NCBI GenBank assembly: GCA_013360585.1
Contig: JABWBH010000023.1
Coordinates: forward strand, 1 to 59,400
DNA: 59,400 nt
DNA from: Phycisphaerae bacterium
Lineage (GTDB): Bacteria > Planctomycetota > Phycisphaerae > UBA1845
Direction of reading: 5' to 3'
Shown: positions 27,518-36,801 of the stretch, piece by piece
How the letters are laid out: each line of letters starts with the position of its first letter
Position numbering within the stretch: the stretch's first letter is position 1
The notes under the pieces: model-generated
Databases searched by the model: none
What the model was told of the DNA's origin: nothing
Seen by the model: only the letters and a program-made list of their open reading frames with translations
Program-made: the position numbers and the translations under genes

Positions 27518-27549
27518 CCGGCGCCGGGAAAATAAGCAGACGATCCTGA

Positions 27550-27577
27550 CCCGCCGATGTCATACGGCGGGTTTTTT
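27550..27577 (+). terminator. Intrinsic terminator / attenuator upstream of trpE
   Basis: CCCGCCG (27550-27556) pairs with CGGCGGG (27565-27571) around an 8-nt loop, followed by six T (27572-27577). It lies 33 nt after the leader ORF stop and 63 nt before the trpE ATG. Upstream GGCGG next to the leader Trp codon (27473-27481 area) could compete for CCGCC and act in an antiterminator. Confidence 0.75.
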
Positions 27578-27640
27578 GTTGCCTCAGATACCAGGCAAGA
27601 ACAAACGTCGCCGCGTTGTTCAACCCGATCAGATGCCGAC

Positions 27641-29263
27641 ATGAACGCGTCAGACACCAAACTGAAGTTCTTCTGCATTCGCCGCACACTCCCGATCGCC
27701 GCGGACGCGCAGGCGCTCTTTACCTCCCTGACCGACGGCGGAACAGCAACCGGCGCAGTTCTGCTTCAATCCTCCGACAACATCCCGCGCTACGGCGAGC
27801 GAAGTCTCGCCGCCGTCGGCACCAGCCTCCGCATCAGCGGACGGGACGATGTTTACCGCATTGAGGCGATCGACGACCGCGGGCGGATTCTCATCCCGAT
27901 CCTTACCGCAAGACTTAAGTCGTCCTCCCGCGAGTTATCGCCGATCCTCACCGCAACCGGAGAGGCGGCCGGAATCGCCGGGCGGATCGATATCGACCGA
28001 CGGTCCGTCAGCGGACGGGAGCGACCCCTGCGGCGCAACGCGATGGACGTCCTACGCCAGGTCGCCTTCCTGGCTCCGGACGAGGACAGCCCCGACATCC
28101 CCAGCCACGGATGCTTTGGCGCGTTCGCGTACACCTTCGTTCACCAGTACGAGCAGTTTGAGCGGAACCCGCGCGACGTCCTTGACGAGCCGGACTACGT
28201 TTTTTTCCTCGCCACCCGTCTGTTTGTCATTGACCACGCAGGCGGCGCGACGCACCTGGCGTCCAGCGTCCCGGTGATTCCGGGAGCCGATCTGGCCCCG
28301 CTGCTCAACGAAGCGGAAGCGGATGTGCGAAGGATGATCGCGGCGGCGACCGCGCCGGCCTCTGCCGGCGGACGAACCTGGCGCCTCGGCAATGTCGAGT
28401 CCGACGTCGACCGTGAAACGTATTGCGCGAACGTCGTCCGCATCCAGCGCGACATCGAAGCCGGGCGGGCGTACCAGGTCGTATACGGCCGGCGCCTGTC
28501 CGCGCCGTTTGAGGGGTCGCCGCTGGACGTTTACGCTCGCCTGTCGCGCACGAACCCGTCGCCTTACATGTTCTACATCAATGACGGCGACGGCGTCCTG
28601 CTGGCGGCGTCGCCCGAGATGGCGGTGCGCGCCGAACCCAGTCCGACCGGCACGGTCGTCGAGCTTCGCCCGATCGCGGGCACGAAGCCGCGCGGATTCA
28701 TCGACGGGCGCCTCGACGCGCTCACCGATGTCAAGTACGAAACCGCACTGAAGATCGACCCGAAAGAGCTTGCCGAGCACACGATGCTCGTTGATCTGGC
28801 GCGCAACGATCTGGCGAGCGTCTGCCGTCCGGGCACGACGCAGGTCACGGATCCTTTCGTTGTTGAGAAGTACTCGCATGTGCAACACCTCGTCAGCAGC
28901 GTCAGCGGCGTCCTCCGCGAGCCTCTCGACGGTCTTCACGCCTACCTGGCGACGATGAACATGGGGACCGTCACGGGTGCTCCGAAACTGGAGGCGATGA
29001 AGATCATCAACACGCTTGAGGCGTCCGGGCGGGGGTTCTTCGGCGGGGCCGCCGGATACATCTTCCCGGACGGACGGCTGGACACGGCGCTGATCATCCG
29101 CGCCATCCGGTTCAAGCGGGGACGGGCCCACATCCGCGCCGCCGCGGGCATTGTCGCGGACAGCGTTCCCGAAAGTGAGTGGACCGAGACGGAGAACAAG
29201 GCCGCCGCCGCGATCCGCGCGCTGCGCGGGCCGGTCGACGCCTCATCGGAGGACGCCGCATGA
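27641..29263 (+). CDS. trpE: Anthranilate synthase component I
   Basis: 540 aa from the ATG at 27641; an earlier in-frame ATG at 27557 lies inside the terminator loop and is rejected. With TrpG it makes anthranilate from chorismate. Seen: the feedback-site-like VLLQSSDNIPRYGERS near the N-terminus (LLES-type), the chorismate-binding core RAYQVVYGRRLSAPF, SPYMFYI, LAASPEM, PIAGTKPRG, EHTMLVDLARNDLASV, MNMGTVTGAPKLEAM and GFFGGAAGYI. It is the first gene of trpEGDCB and overlaps trpG by 4 nt (ATGA). Confidence 0.95.
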   Translation: MNASDTKLKFFCIRRTLPIAADAQALFTSLTDGGTATGAVLLQSSDNIPRYGERSLAAVGTSLRISGRDDVYRIEAIDDRGRILIPILTARLKSSSRELSPILTATGEAAGIAGRIDIDRRSVSGRERPLRRNAMDVLRQVAFLAPDEDSPDIPSHGCFGAFAYTFVHQYEQFERNPRDVLDEPDYVFFLATRLFVIDHAGGATHLASSVPVIPGADLAPLLNEAEADVRRMIAAATAPASAGGRTWRLGNVESDVDRETYCANVVRIQRDIEAGRAYQVVYGRRLSAPFEGSPLDVYARLSRTNPSPYMFYINDGDGVLLAASPEMAVRAEPSPTGTVVELRPIAGTKPRGFIDGRLDALTDVKYETALKIDPKELAEHTMLVDLARNDLASVCRPGTTQVTDPFVVEKYSHVQHLVSSVSGVLREPLDGLHAYLATMNMGTVTGAPKLEAMKIINTLEASGRGFFGGAAGYIFPDGRLDTALIIRAIRFKRGRAHIRAAAGIVADSVPESEWTETENKAAAAIRALRGPVDASSEDAA

Positions 29264-29856
29264 CCCGCTCGTCGCGTCCCGTGCTCTTCATCGATAATGA
29301 GGACTCGTTCGTCTACAACTTGGTGGACGCCTGCGAGACGGCCGGGTGCGTCGTAGACGTCTTTCGCGGGGACTGGCCGATCGACGAAGCGCTGCGGTAT
29401 CTCGAACGCGAGCGCCCGCGCCTGCTGGTGTTGTCTCCCGGTCCTTGCGGACCTCGCGACGCCCGCCTGGCGATGCAGATTCTTTCCGCCGCGCCGGAAG
29501 AGCTTCCGATCTTCGGAGTCTGCCTCGGGCATCAGTGCATCGTCGAGCACTTCGGAGGGCGGGTGGAACCAACCGGCGCCCCCTGCCACGGCAAAGCCGC
29601 GCAAATCCGGCATGACGGTGGACCGCTCTGGGAGGGGATCGAAAACCCCTTCCCGGCCGGTCGATATCACTCCCTGGCGGCGTCGCGGGTTCCGGACGCC
29701 CTCGAGGTGACGGCGACGTTAGGAAGTCTGGTGATGGCGGTGCGGCATCGAACGCGCCCGATCTTCGGCGTGCAGTTTCACCCGGAGAGCGTGCTGACGC
29801 CGTCGGGACACCGGTTGCTGCACAATGTGCTGACGCGCCTGGGAGACGTTCGGTGA
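29260..29856 (+). CDS. trpG: Anthranilate synthase glutamine amidotransferase
   Basis: 198 aa class I glutaminase supplying ammonia to TrpE. Catalytic triad: Cys88 in FGVCLGHQC, His174 and Glu176 in VQFHPES. N-terminal FIDNEDSFVYNLV is typical. Its ATG overlaps the trpE stop, and its own stop overlaps the GTG of trpD, so translation of the three is coupled. Dual use as PabA for folate synthesis is possible, since folP but no pabA is in the window. Confidence 0.95.
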   Translation: MTRSSRPVLFIDNEDSFVYNLVDACETAGCVVDVFRGDWPIDEALRYLERERPRLLVLSPGPCGPRDARLAMQILSAAPEELPIFGVCLGHQCIVEHFGGRVEPTGAPCHGKAAQIRHDGGPLWEGIENPFPAGRYHSLAASRVPDALEVTATLGSLVMAVRHRTRPIFGVQFHPESVLTPSGHRLLHNVLTRLGDVR

Positions 29857-30890
29857 ACACCGATCTGGAAGACCTGCTGCAAAGCCTGGAGCGAGGCCGG
29901 ATTCTGCCGGTGGCGGACGCCGCGCGGGCGATGATCGACATCGCCGAGGGCCGCGCGCCGGCCCCTGAGTTCGTCCGGTTTCTTCAAGCGTACAACCGGC
30001 GTCCGCCCGCGGCGCACGAGATCGCCGCGTTCGTCGAAGTCCTCCGGGCGCGCATGATCCGTGTGAACGCGCCGGCGGAGAACACCTTGTGCAACTGCGG
30101 CACGGGCGGCGACGGCCGAGGCTCGATCAACGTTTCGACGACCGCGGCCTTCATCATCGCCGCCGCCGGCGTCCCCGTCGCAAAGCACGGAAACCGCTCC
30201 GTCTCCAGCCGCTGCGGGAGCACCGACTGCCTGGCGGCGCTGGGCGTGCGGGCCAGCAAGGCGCCCGAAGAAGCGGAGGCGCTGCTGACGGAACACGGTC
30301 TGTGTTTCCTCAATGCGCCGGATTTTCACCCGGCCCTGCGACACGCGGTCGAAGCCCGCCGGACGCTGGCCTCGCGCGGAGAGCGTTCGCTCTTCAACCT
30401 GCTCGGTCCACTGCTGAATCCCGCCTCCGTGAAGCGGCAATGCCTCGGCGTGTACGATCCGGCGCTGCTGGAGACGCTCGCACGGGTGCTGGTGCAGTTC
30501 GGCGTCACAAAAGGCTTCGTCGTCCACGGCGACGGGTATGACGAAGTGAGCCTGACCGGCGCGACCCGACTCGCGTGGATCAACAACGGCGAGAGCGCCA
30601 CCCGGACCTTCGTCCCCGAGGAACTCCGCCTGCGACGCGCCGAACCGGAATCCCTGCGCGGCGGCGACGCCGCGATGAACGCCCGGATCGCTGATGAAGT
30701 GCTTTCCGGTACGAGAACCGGACCCGTCGCGGATGTCGTCCTCCTCAATGCCGCCGCCGGCATCGTCGCGGGGTGGCCCGACGGGCTTGAACTGGCGGAT
30801 GCGTTCGACCTGGCGCGCGAGATCGTCGCTTCCGGAAAGGCGAAGGCGAAGCTCGACGCCTTGAGAAAGGCGGCGCCGGCGGATGCTTGA
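29853..30890 (+). CDS. trpD: Anthranilate phosphoribosyltransferase
   Basis: 345 aa, GTG start overlapping the trpG stop by 4 nt. It transfers phosphoribose from PRPP to anthranilate. Diagnostic: CNCGTGGDGRGSINVSTTAA (PRPP loop), VAKHGNRSVSSRCGSTD, LFNLLGPLLNPAS, VVHGDGYDEVSLTGAT and the C-terminal LNAAAGIV. The tail overlaps trpC by 8 nt. Confidence 0.95.
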   Translation: MNTDLEDLLQSLERGRILPVADAARAMIDIAEGRAPAPEFVRFLQAYNRRPPAAHEIAAFVEVLRARMIRVNAPAENTLCNCGTGGDGRGSINVSTTAAFIIAAAGVPVAKHGNRSVSSRCGSTDCLAALGVRASKAPEEAEALLTEHGLCFLNAPDFHPALRHAVEARRTLASRGERSLFNLLGPLLNPASVKRQCLGVYDPALLETLARVLVQFGVTKGFVVHGDGYDEVSLTGATRLAWINNGESATRTFVPEELRLRRAEPESLRGGDAAMNARIADEVLSGTRTGPVADVVLLNAAAGIVAGWPDGLELADAFDLAREIVASGKAKAKLDALRKAAPADA

Positions 30891-31662
30891 CGCGATCCTG
30901 CGACACAAACGGGCGGAGATCCAGCGGCTTCCCGAGGTTTCCGAGGATGAAGTTCGACCCTGCGACTGCGACTTCCGGACCGCCCTGACGGTGCCGGGGC
31001 TGTCCTTCATCACTGAGGTCAAGCGGCGCTCCCCCTCCGGCGGCGACCTGGCGCCGAACGCCGACCCGGTGGCGCAGGCGATGACGTACGTCGCCGGCGG
31101 TTGCGCGGCGATCTCCGTGCTGACCGATGCGCGATTTTTCGGCGGGTCGTTCGACGACCTGGCGCGCGTCGCGGCGGTCGTTCCGGTGCCCGTCTTGTGT
31201 AAGGATTTCATCCTGGATGAGCGACAGGTGCGGCTTGCACGGAAGTGCGGCGCCGCCGCCTGTCTACTGATCGCCGCTGCTTTGCCCGATTCCGACCTTC
31301 GATCGCTGATCGAAGCGGTCCGCCTTCTGCGCATGACGCCGCTGGTCGAGGTTCACGACGAGACGGAGCTTGCGCGGGCGATCGAAGCCGGCGCCGACGT
31401 CATCGGCGTCAACAACCGCAACCTGAAGACGATGCAGGTCGACCTGACGACGGTTTCGCGCCTGGCGCCGCGCGTGCCTTCGGGAAGGGTGCTCGTGGCT
31501 GAATCCGGGTATGACTCGGAGGAGGCGCTGCGCCGTCTTTCGAACCGCGCGGACGCCGTGCTGATCGGCAGTGCGCTGATGCGGTCCGCCGACCCGACGG
31601 AAACGTTACGCGGCTGGCGCGCGGCGCTGGAGACGGAGCACACCCGTCCGGAGCGGATATGA
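30883..31662 (+). CDS. trpC: Indole-3-glycerol-phosphate synthase
   Basis: 259 aa TIM barrel. It closes the indole ring of carboxyphenylamino-deoxyribulose-5-P. Active-site pieces are all present: [14 protein letters not shown] (Lys), [14 protein letters not shown] (Glu position replaced by Asp in this stretch), [10 protein letters not shown] (Lys), [17 protein letters not shown] (Asn) and VAESGY (Glu, Ser). Not fused to trpF, unlike E. coli. It overlaps trpD by 8 nt and trpB by 4 nt. Confidence 0.95.
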   Translation: MLDAILRHKRAEIQRLPEVSEDEVRPCDCDFRTALTVPGLSFITEVKRRSPSGGDLAPNADPVAQAMTYVAGGCAAISVLTDARFFGGSFDDLARVAAVVPVPVLCKDFILDERQVRLARKCGAAACLLIAAALPDSDLRSLIEAVRLLRMTPLVEVHDETELARAIEAGADVIGVNNRNLKTMQVDLTTVSRLAPRVPSGRVLVAESGYDSEEALRRLSNRADAVLIGSALMRSADPTETLRGWRAALETEHTRPERI

Positions 31663-32819
31663 GCAGCCTGATGACTCGTGCGGAATTCGGCGGACAGTTC
31701 GTCCCGGAACCTCTCGTGGCGCCTTTGAGGCAGATCGGCGAGGCGTTCGACCGTTATTGCGCGGACCCGGACTTCGTGGCGGAACTGGACGACCTGCTCC
31801 GCCGTTACGCCGGCCGCCCGACGCCGCTGTATCTCTCACGAAGCCTCACCCGGCGCACCGGTCGGCGCATCTACCTGAAACGCGAGGATCTGCTACATCT
31901 CGGCGCACACAAGACCAACAACACCCTCGGACAGGGATTGCTGGCGAAAACGATGGGAAAAACGCGGTTGATCGCCGAAACCGGAGCAGGACAGCACGGC
32001 GTCGCCACGGCGATGGCGGGCGCGCTTTTCGGTATCCCCACGGAGGTTTTCATGGGCGCCGTCGACGTCGAGCGCCAGGCGATGAACGTTTTCCGGATGA
32101 AGCTGATGGGGGCTCGCGTGCATGAGGTGCGCGGCGGCAGCGCGACGCTGAAGGACGCGATCAACGACGCTCTCCGGGACTGGATCGCGAACGCCTCCGA
32201 TACCTACTACGTCTTCGGAACCGCCGCCGGTCCGGAACCTTTCGCGCGGATCGTGACGCATTTTCAGGCCGTCATCAGTGAGGAAATCCGACGACAGACC
32301 CAGGAGGCGGAGGGACGTCTCCCCGACGCCGTCGTCGCCTGCGTCGGCGGCGGCAGCAACGCGATCGGCGCGTTCCACGTGTTTCTGAATGAACCGTCGG
32401 TCCGGCTGCTCGGCGCGGAAGCGGGAGGAGACGGCCAGCGCCACGGCGCGTCGCTGTCGCGCGGGGCGCCCGGAGTCTTTCACGGCATGTATTCGTACTT
32501 CCTTCAGGATGTTGACGGGCAGATCGCCGAGGCGCACAGCATCGCGGCCGGACTGGACTACCCCGGCGTCGGACCGGTCCACGCCCGGCTGCACGAATCC
32601 GGCCGCGCGAGGTACACCCCGGTGCGTGATGATGAGGCGCTGTCCGCGTTTCACCTGCTGGCGCGCGAAGAGGGCATCCTGCCGGCGCTGGAATCGGCGC
32701 ACGCGGTCGCGCTGGCGTTGAAGGTCGCCGACGAGTTTCCGCGGGAAGCGGTCATCGTGATCAACCTCTCCGGACGGGGTGACAAGGATCTGCACACGGT
32801 GCTCGCCGCGAGCGGCTGA
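31659..32819 (+). CDS. trpB: Tryptophan synthase beta chain
   Basis: 386 aa PLP enzyme joining indole and serine. PLP Lys85 lies in GAHKTNN. Further motifs: [21 protein letters not shown], the phosphate-cradle [12 protein letters not shown] and the ending [10 protein letters not shown]. Conserved alpha-subunit contact sequences identify the canonical TrpB1 type. No trpA follows: the next gene, panD, is on the opposite strand 21 nt away. The alpha subunit must be encoded elsewhere, or TrpB uses free indole. Confidence 0.95.
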   Translation: MSSLMTRAEFGGQFVPEPLVAPLRQIGEAFDRYCADPDFVAELDDLLRRYAGRPTPLYLSRSLTRRTGRRIYLKREDLLHLGAHKTNNTLGQGLLAKTMGKTRLIAETGAGQHGVATAMAGALFGIPTEVFMGAVDVERQAMNVFRMKLMGARVHEVRGGSATLKDAINDALRDWIANASDTYYVFGTAAGPEPFARIVTHFQAVISEEIRRQTQEAEGRLPDAVVACVGGGSNAIGAFHVFLNEPSVRLLGAEAGGDGQRHGASLSRGAPGVFHGMYSYFLQDVDGQIAEAHSIAAGLDYPGVGPVHARLHESGRARYTPVRDDEALSAFHLLAREEGILPALESAHAVALALKVADEFPREAVIVINLSGRGDKDLHTVLAASG

Positions 32820-32840
32820 CCGAGTCTTTGAAACTGCGTT

Positions 32841-33245
32841 TCAGGACGGATGCGGCGTCGCGGTCGTCTCCGCGTCTTCAAATCCGTATGCGGCGACAAT
32901 CTGGTTGTTCTCGTCCAGCCGCAGCACGCGCGGTTCATGCGGTGCGCGGTGAAGCTCCTTCTCATCAAGCCACCCGAACGACATGATGATCAGACGATCG
33001 CCGCGAGCTCCGAGCCGAGCCGCCGCGCCGTTCAGGACGATGCGCCGGGAGCCTGCCGGTTCCCGGATCGCGTACGTCTCGAACCGGTCGCCCGTGTTCA
33101 TGTTGGCCACGAGGATCTTCTCGTGGTCAACCAGCCCGACTAGGTTCATCAGTTCCGCGTCGATGCCCAGGCTGCCTTCGTAAGTCAGGTCGCCGTCGGT
33201 TACACACGCCTGATGTAATTTGCACTTGAGCAACTGAATGAACAA
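32841..33245 (-). CDS. panD: Aspartate 1-decarboxylase proenzyme
   Basis: 134 aa. It makes beta-alanine for pantothenate/CoA. Self-cleavage site Gly24-Ser25 is in TYEGSLGID, with Lys9 (CKLHQACVT), Tyr/Arg region FETYAIREPAGSR, VLNGAAARL and GDRLIIMSFG as in the family. The start codon is TTG, chosen because a strong GGAGGA lies 7 nt upstream and the spacing to the cleavage site is exact. It converges on the trp operon with only 21 nt between the two stops. Confidence 0.93.
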   Translation of the reverse strand: MFIQLLKCKLHQACVTDGDLTYEGSLGIDAELMNLVGLVDHEKILVANMNTGDRFETYAIREPAGSRRIVLNGAAARLGARGDRLIIMSFGWLDEKELHRAPHEPRVLRLDENNQIVAAYGFEDAETTATPHPS

Positions 33246-33550
33246 CGCAATTCCTCCGCACCTAAGGCGATCGATCCTCGAAGGTTAGCTCGAATCGGCA
33301 GGAAGTCAAAGACGCGAAAACGCTGCTGCATCTGGTTCAATTCAACCTCGGAAGCCGCTCTGGTGTGGCCGGAACCGACTGGTGCCTGATGATGGGTTAC
33401 CGTCGTTTGCCTGGCATCCCCCGGTCGGGATTGACGTCTATGCAACCATGTTAATATAGGAATACTAGCGAAAATAAAGCGCTTTTCGGGGTGGGTTTTG
33501 ATTAAGCGGATTTCACACGGAATTCGTTGAAGATAATTAGGTTAGACCTG

Positions 33551-33578
33551 TTGCAGGGAACCTTTTATCGGTTACAAT
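33551..33578 (+). promoter_or_regulatory. Candidate promoter of the PEP-CTERM-like gene
   Basis: TTGCAG (33551-33556), 16-nt spacer, TACAAT (33573-33578, five of six matches). It is embedded in a 552-nt AT-rich gap. It leaves a 5' leader of about 210 nt (33586-33797) with GC-rich inverted segments around 33597-33660 but no recognised riboswitch. Confidence 0.5.
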
Positions 33579-33797
33579 ACGCGCTGCGTAGAACTGCCCG
33601 ACCAGCCGGAGGTCCGCCACGGATGATGCCTCCTGCCTCGGAAAGTCTGATAGGCGGGTAAGGGAAGATCAGTTTCGCGGAGCATGGGTGCGCCGAGCAA
33701 GGGAGGCTCGGGTGCGGCGTAGTCTCCGCGTAGTGGCCGGTGAGGGGCGGCTTGGCCCCCGAATATCGCTTCGAGAGAGAGGCGTAAGGAGAGAGGG

Positions 33798-34595
33798 ATG
33801 ATTCGGAAGAGCTCTGCGGTCGTATTGGGAGGGCTGGCGGCGGCGTTTTGCCTCGTCGGATCGGCACAGGCGGGCATCGGTTTCTTCGTGGACGCCAGCA
33901 CGCTTCAGTTCACGTACACGAAGGGTGCGGGCGGTCCGGGCAGCGTGGGCCAGATCACGATCACCAACATCGTGAGTTCCAACCTGGTGCTGCAGAAGCT
34001 GGGCGTGGGCGCGGATGGCAAGATCGGCGGCGGGGATGATACGCTGGTTGATCTCGCGGAGATTGGTGACTCGTCACAGTTCAGCGTGTCGTTTGTTGCG
34101 GACGTGTTCAAGAACGGCGCGAACGATTACTCGATCGTCGGATCGCTGGGCATCGGCGACGTGAACTCGCCGCCGGATGTCATCGTCGGCAATTTCTCGA
34201 GCAACAGTCTTTCGCTGGGTGGCGGGTTTTTCTCTTTTGAGGGCGGCCTGTCCAACCCGAACGGCATCCTTCAGCCCGACGGCAGCGACTCGTGGGTCTT
34301 TACGGGACTTGCCGGAGACACCCCGGACATCATCAACGGCCAGTTCGGCGGCGATGACAGCGTGGACGGAACGGTCAGTTTGGCCAGCGCTCGTGGGTCG
34401 TATCGCTCGGGCAGCCTGCTGGACTTCCAGTTTGTCGGGAAGTCTCCGAACCTGGATGCGTTCTTCAACGCCAACAAGCAGGGTAGCAGCGGCGCGGACA
34501 TGAAGATCACGATCGTCCCGGTTCCGGCGGGCGTCGCGCTCGGCATGATCGGTCTGTCAGCCGCCTGGGCGCTTCGTCGCCGTTTCGGACTGTAA
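33798..34595 (+). CDS. Secreted protein with PEP-CTERM-like sorting tail
   Basis: 265 aa. Signal peptide SAVVLGGLAAAFCLVGSAQA, then a beta-rich, Gly/Asn/Ser-rich body without Cys after the signal peptide. The last 25 residues form a sorting signal: VPVPAG, a hydrophobic helix (VALGMIGLSAAWAL) and a basic end RRRFGL. This tripartite tail is the planctomycete variant of PEP-CTERM, processed by exosortase/EpsH-type enzymes. GAGAGAGGGATG puts a G-rich SD close to the ATG. It is a monocistronic unit with its own promoter and terminator. Function unknown; probably a surface or matrix protein. Confidence 0.8.
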   Translation: MIRKSSAVVLGGLAAAFCLVGSAQAGIGFFVDASTLQFTYTKGAGGPGSVGQITITNIVSSNLVLQKLGVGADGKIGGGDDTLVDLAEIGDSSQFSVSFVADVFKNGANDYSIVGSLGIGDVNSPPDVIVGNFSSNSLSLGGGFFSFEGGLSNPNGILQPDGSDSWVFTGLAGDTPDIINGQFGGDDSVDGTVSLASARGSYRSGSLLDFQFVGKSPNLDAFFNANKQGSSGADMKITIVPVPAGVALGMIGLSAAWALRRRFGL

Positions 34596-34636
34596 TGCTA
34601 CCGTCGCACGCCCCGCGAGGTTACTGAAAGAATCCG

Positions 34637-34676
34637 GGGTCCGCGCTGGTTTGCAGCGCGGACCCTTCTTTTTTTG
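34637..34676 (+). terminator. Intrinsic terminator after the PEP-CTERM-like gene
   Basis: A perfect 12-bp stem GGGTCCGCGCTG / CAGCGCGGACCC (34637-34648 and 34654-34665) with loop GTTTG, followed by TTCTTTTTTTG. It lies about 40 nt after the stop. Confidence 0.9.
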
Positions 34677-34951
34677 TTCATCCCGGCGAGCACTGTCGAA
34701 ACGTGGGCGACGCTGTCCTCTCCGCCTCGCGGGCGCCGATCGCGCCGTCACCCGGAATCCCGCCGCATGATTGCGCAGACTTTCCCCTTGTCGTTGACGA
34801 TGCCGCACCGCGCCGTTAAAGTCTGCCTCCCGTCGCTCGCGGGACTGCAAGGCGCTGCTTAGCGGCGGGGAATCGACTTGACCACGGGAAGACATCGCGG
34901 CCGTAGTTTCGACGCCATCGAAGCCGGAGATGATTGAAGGAGCACAGGATC

Positions 34952-35461
34952 ATGCCGAGAACATGCACATTGAAGGGCAAACCGCTGGACCTCGCCGGTC
35001 CGCAACTTAAGGTCGGCGACAAGGCTCCGGACGCCGCGCTGAAGAAATCCCTCGTGGACTCGGTTCGGATCAGCGAGACCCACGGAAGACCGCGCATTTT
35101 CAGCGTCGTCCCCTCGCTGGACACCCCGGTCTGTGCGATGCAGACGAAGCGGTTCAACGAGGAGGCCGCGAAACTGTCCGGCGTCGGGGTTTACACGATC
35201 AGCGTGGATCTCCCGACGGCACAGGCCCGCTTCTGCGGCGCGGAAGGGATTGACCGGGAGCGCCTCATCGTGCTCAGCGATCACTACGACTGCTCTTTCG
35301 GCAGCGCATACGGAACGCTGATCCCGAGCCTGCGGATCAACTCGCGGGCGGCATTTGTGCTCGACGCCCAAGGCATTCTGCGTTACGTCGAGTACGTACC
35401 GGAAGTTGCGGAACACCCGAATTACGACGCGGTGCTCGCCTGTGCGCGGGGATTGAGCTGA
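34952..35461 (+). CDS. tpx: Thiol peroxidase (Tpx, atypical 2-Cys peroxiredoxin)
   Basis: 169 aa from the ATG at 34952, with AAGGAG about 10 nt upstream; a TTG six codons earlier is less likely. It reduces peroxides at the expense of thioredoxin. Peroxidatic Cys61 is in SLDTPVCAMQTKRF, resolving Cys95 in AQARFCGAEGI (the same positions as in E. coli Tpx), with the usual SVDLPTAQ and VLSDHYDCSFGSAYG. Monocistronic. Confidence 0.95.
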   Translation: MPRTCTLKGKPLDLAGPQLKVGDKAPDAALKKSLVDSVRISETHGRPRIFSVVPSLDTPVCAMQTKRFNEEAAKLSGVGVYTISVDLPTAQARFCGAEGIDRERLIVLSDHYDCSFGSAYGTLIPSLRINSRAAFVLDAQGILRYVEYVPEVAEHPNYDAVLACARGLS

Positions 35462-35525
35462 ACGACCGGCGTCTCGACACCCGGAACGTCGGTCATTCCC
35501 GGACCGCGAAGGCCTCCTTTGCGCG

Positions 35526-35544
35526 TGCGGACCGGAGGTCCGCG
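35526..35544. repeat. Palindrome TGCGGACCGGAGGTCCGCG, copy 1
   Basis: A 7-bp stem (GCGGACC/GGTCCGC) with GGA loop in the 127-nt convergent gap between tpx and the LysM gene. The same 19 bases recur at 56392-56410. Confidence 0.7.
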
Positions 35545-35588
35545 ATCGGTGTCTCCGTGTCTCCGCTACGAACCTGCGGTTTACGACG

Positions 35589-36545
35589 CTAGCTTCCGGG
35601 CAGCGTGATCACCTGGCCCGGGCGAAGGTTCTTCGGTTCGCCGTCCACAAGGGCGGTATTCAGGGCGAGAAGCTCCTTCCACCTGGCCGCGCTACCCAGC
35701 TCTTTCTTGGCGATTCCGTAGAAGGTCTCGCCGGGTTTCACGGTGTACGTCCGTCCCGGCTTACCCGTCGAAGGTTTGCCGGACGTTGCCTCCGTCTTGC
35801 CGACGGAACCGGCAGGCGTAGGCGTGGCGGCACGGCTTCGGTCGGCAACCGAGCGGCTGTCGACCCGCGGCGCCAGTGTCGAGACTACGACGGCGTCTGA
35901 GGGGAGCGCCGGGATGCGGATGCGAACGCCGCTGCGCAGCGGGCCCGCCGGATCGAGGATATCGGCGTTCGCGTTGCGCAGGAAGTCCGCGTGCTTCTCG
36001 TCGCCGTAATGAATCCGCGCGATGCGGGCGTAACTGTCGCCGGGCTGGGTCTGATAGTAATCCGTGGCGGTCGGCGCCGCCGATCCCGCGTCCGAAGCGG
36101 TCCCTGATCCCGGCGTCCCGGACTTCGGCTCACCGGGCGGACCCGTGTCGTCTCCTGCCGGCGCACCGGCTCCGGCTGAGTTCGAGGCATCCGTTAAGCG
36201 AAGGTCGCGCAAGCTGGGTTCGTCCGCCGTGCGGGTCGAACCTTCGGTCGGCGCCGCGTCGGACCGACCGGGCAGAAGCACTTCCTCTTTCGCTCCGGCA
36301 TCGCGATCGGCGATCTGCGGAGCAGCCGGCGCCTCGGAGGGCGCTTCGGCTTCCCTTTTTGGCGCAGGCGGCTGGGGACGTTGTTCAGGTTTGTCGATCC
36401 CCGCGGCGAGCTTCGCGGTCGCATCGCCGGTGCGGTCAATCATCACTTTGCCGTCGTCCGATGTCCGTCCGAACTTCATGTACGCCGCAGCCGCCAGAAC
36501 AACGACGAACGCCAGAATTCCTCCGAACCTCAGTTCCTTGCTCAT
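35589..36545 (-). CDS. Membrane-anchored protein with two LysM domains
   Basis: 318 aa. One N-terminal TM helix (FGGILAFVVVLAAAAYMKF), a Pro/Ala-rich acidic linker (about 25-165), a first LysM (YYQTQPGDSYARIARIHYGDEK ... IRIPALP) and a second at the C-terminus (YTVKPGETFYGIAKKELGS ... GQVITLPGS). LysM modules bind peptidoglycan or other GlcNAc polymers, so the protein probably bridges membrane and wall material. It lies 256 nt downstream of the DUF4340 gene on the same strand. Confidence 0.85.
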   Translation of the reverse strand: MSKELRFGGILAFVVVLAAAAYMKFGRTSDDGKVMIDRTGDATAKLAAGIDKPEQRPQPPAPKREAEAPSEAPAAPQIADRDAGAKEEVLLPGRSDAAPTEGSTRTADEPSLRDLRLTDASNSAGAGAPAGDDTGPPGEPKSGTPGSGTASDAGSAAPTATDYYQTQPGDSYARIARIHYGDEKHADFLRNANADILDPAGPLRSGVRIRIPALPSDAVVVSTLAPRVDSRSVADRSRAATPTPAGSVGKTEATSGKPSTGKPGRTYTVKPGETFYGIAKKELGSAARWKELLALNTALVDGEPKNLRPGQVITLPGS

Positions 36546-36801
36546 CGGTCATCCTTTCCGTGAGAACGATTGTGCCTCCCACCCGCAGCGGGCGGGCGAA
36601 AATCCTGCGGAATCGACGTTCGCAAAGCCTTGCTGCGGACGTGAGAGGAACGCGCCTTTCCCCGGACGTTCATCGTAGCTTCGCCGCGGCGTGCGTCAAG
36701 AAAAATCCGGCGAACAAACCCCGTCGCGCACACGTCGCGCCACCGGGAGCGCCAACCCGCGGCGGTTGCGGGCGCGACGAAGCCTGAGCGGAATCGGTCG
36801 G

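Noticed and set aside
27470-27520. T-box or TRAP-controlled trp leader
   Set aside because: GGTGGGAC only partly resembles the T-box core and lacks the antiterminator bulge. There is no series of GAG/UAG triplets.
27557-27640. Earlier trpE start at 27557
   Set aside because: The ATG is within the loop of the intrinsic terminator and the added residues do not resemble TrpE.
33585-33797. GEMM-type c-di-GMP riboswitch in the leader of the PEP-CTERM-like gene
   Set aside because: The conserved GEMM core elements are not present in order.
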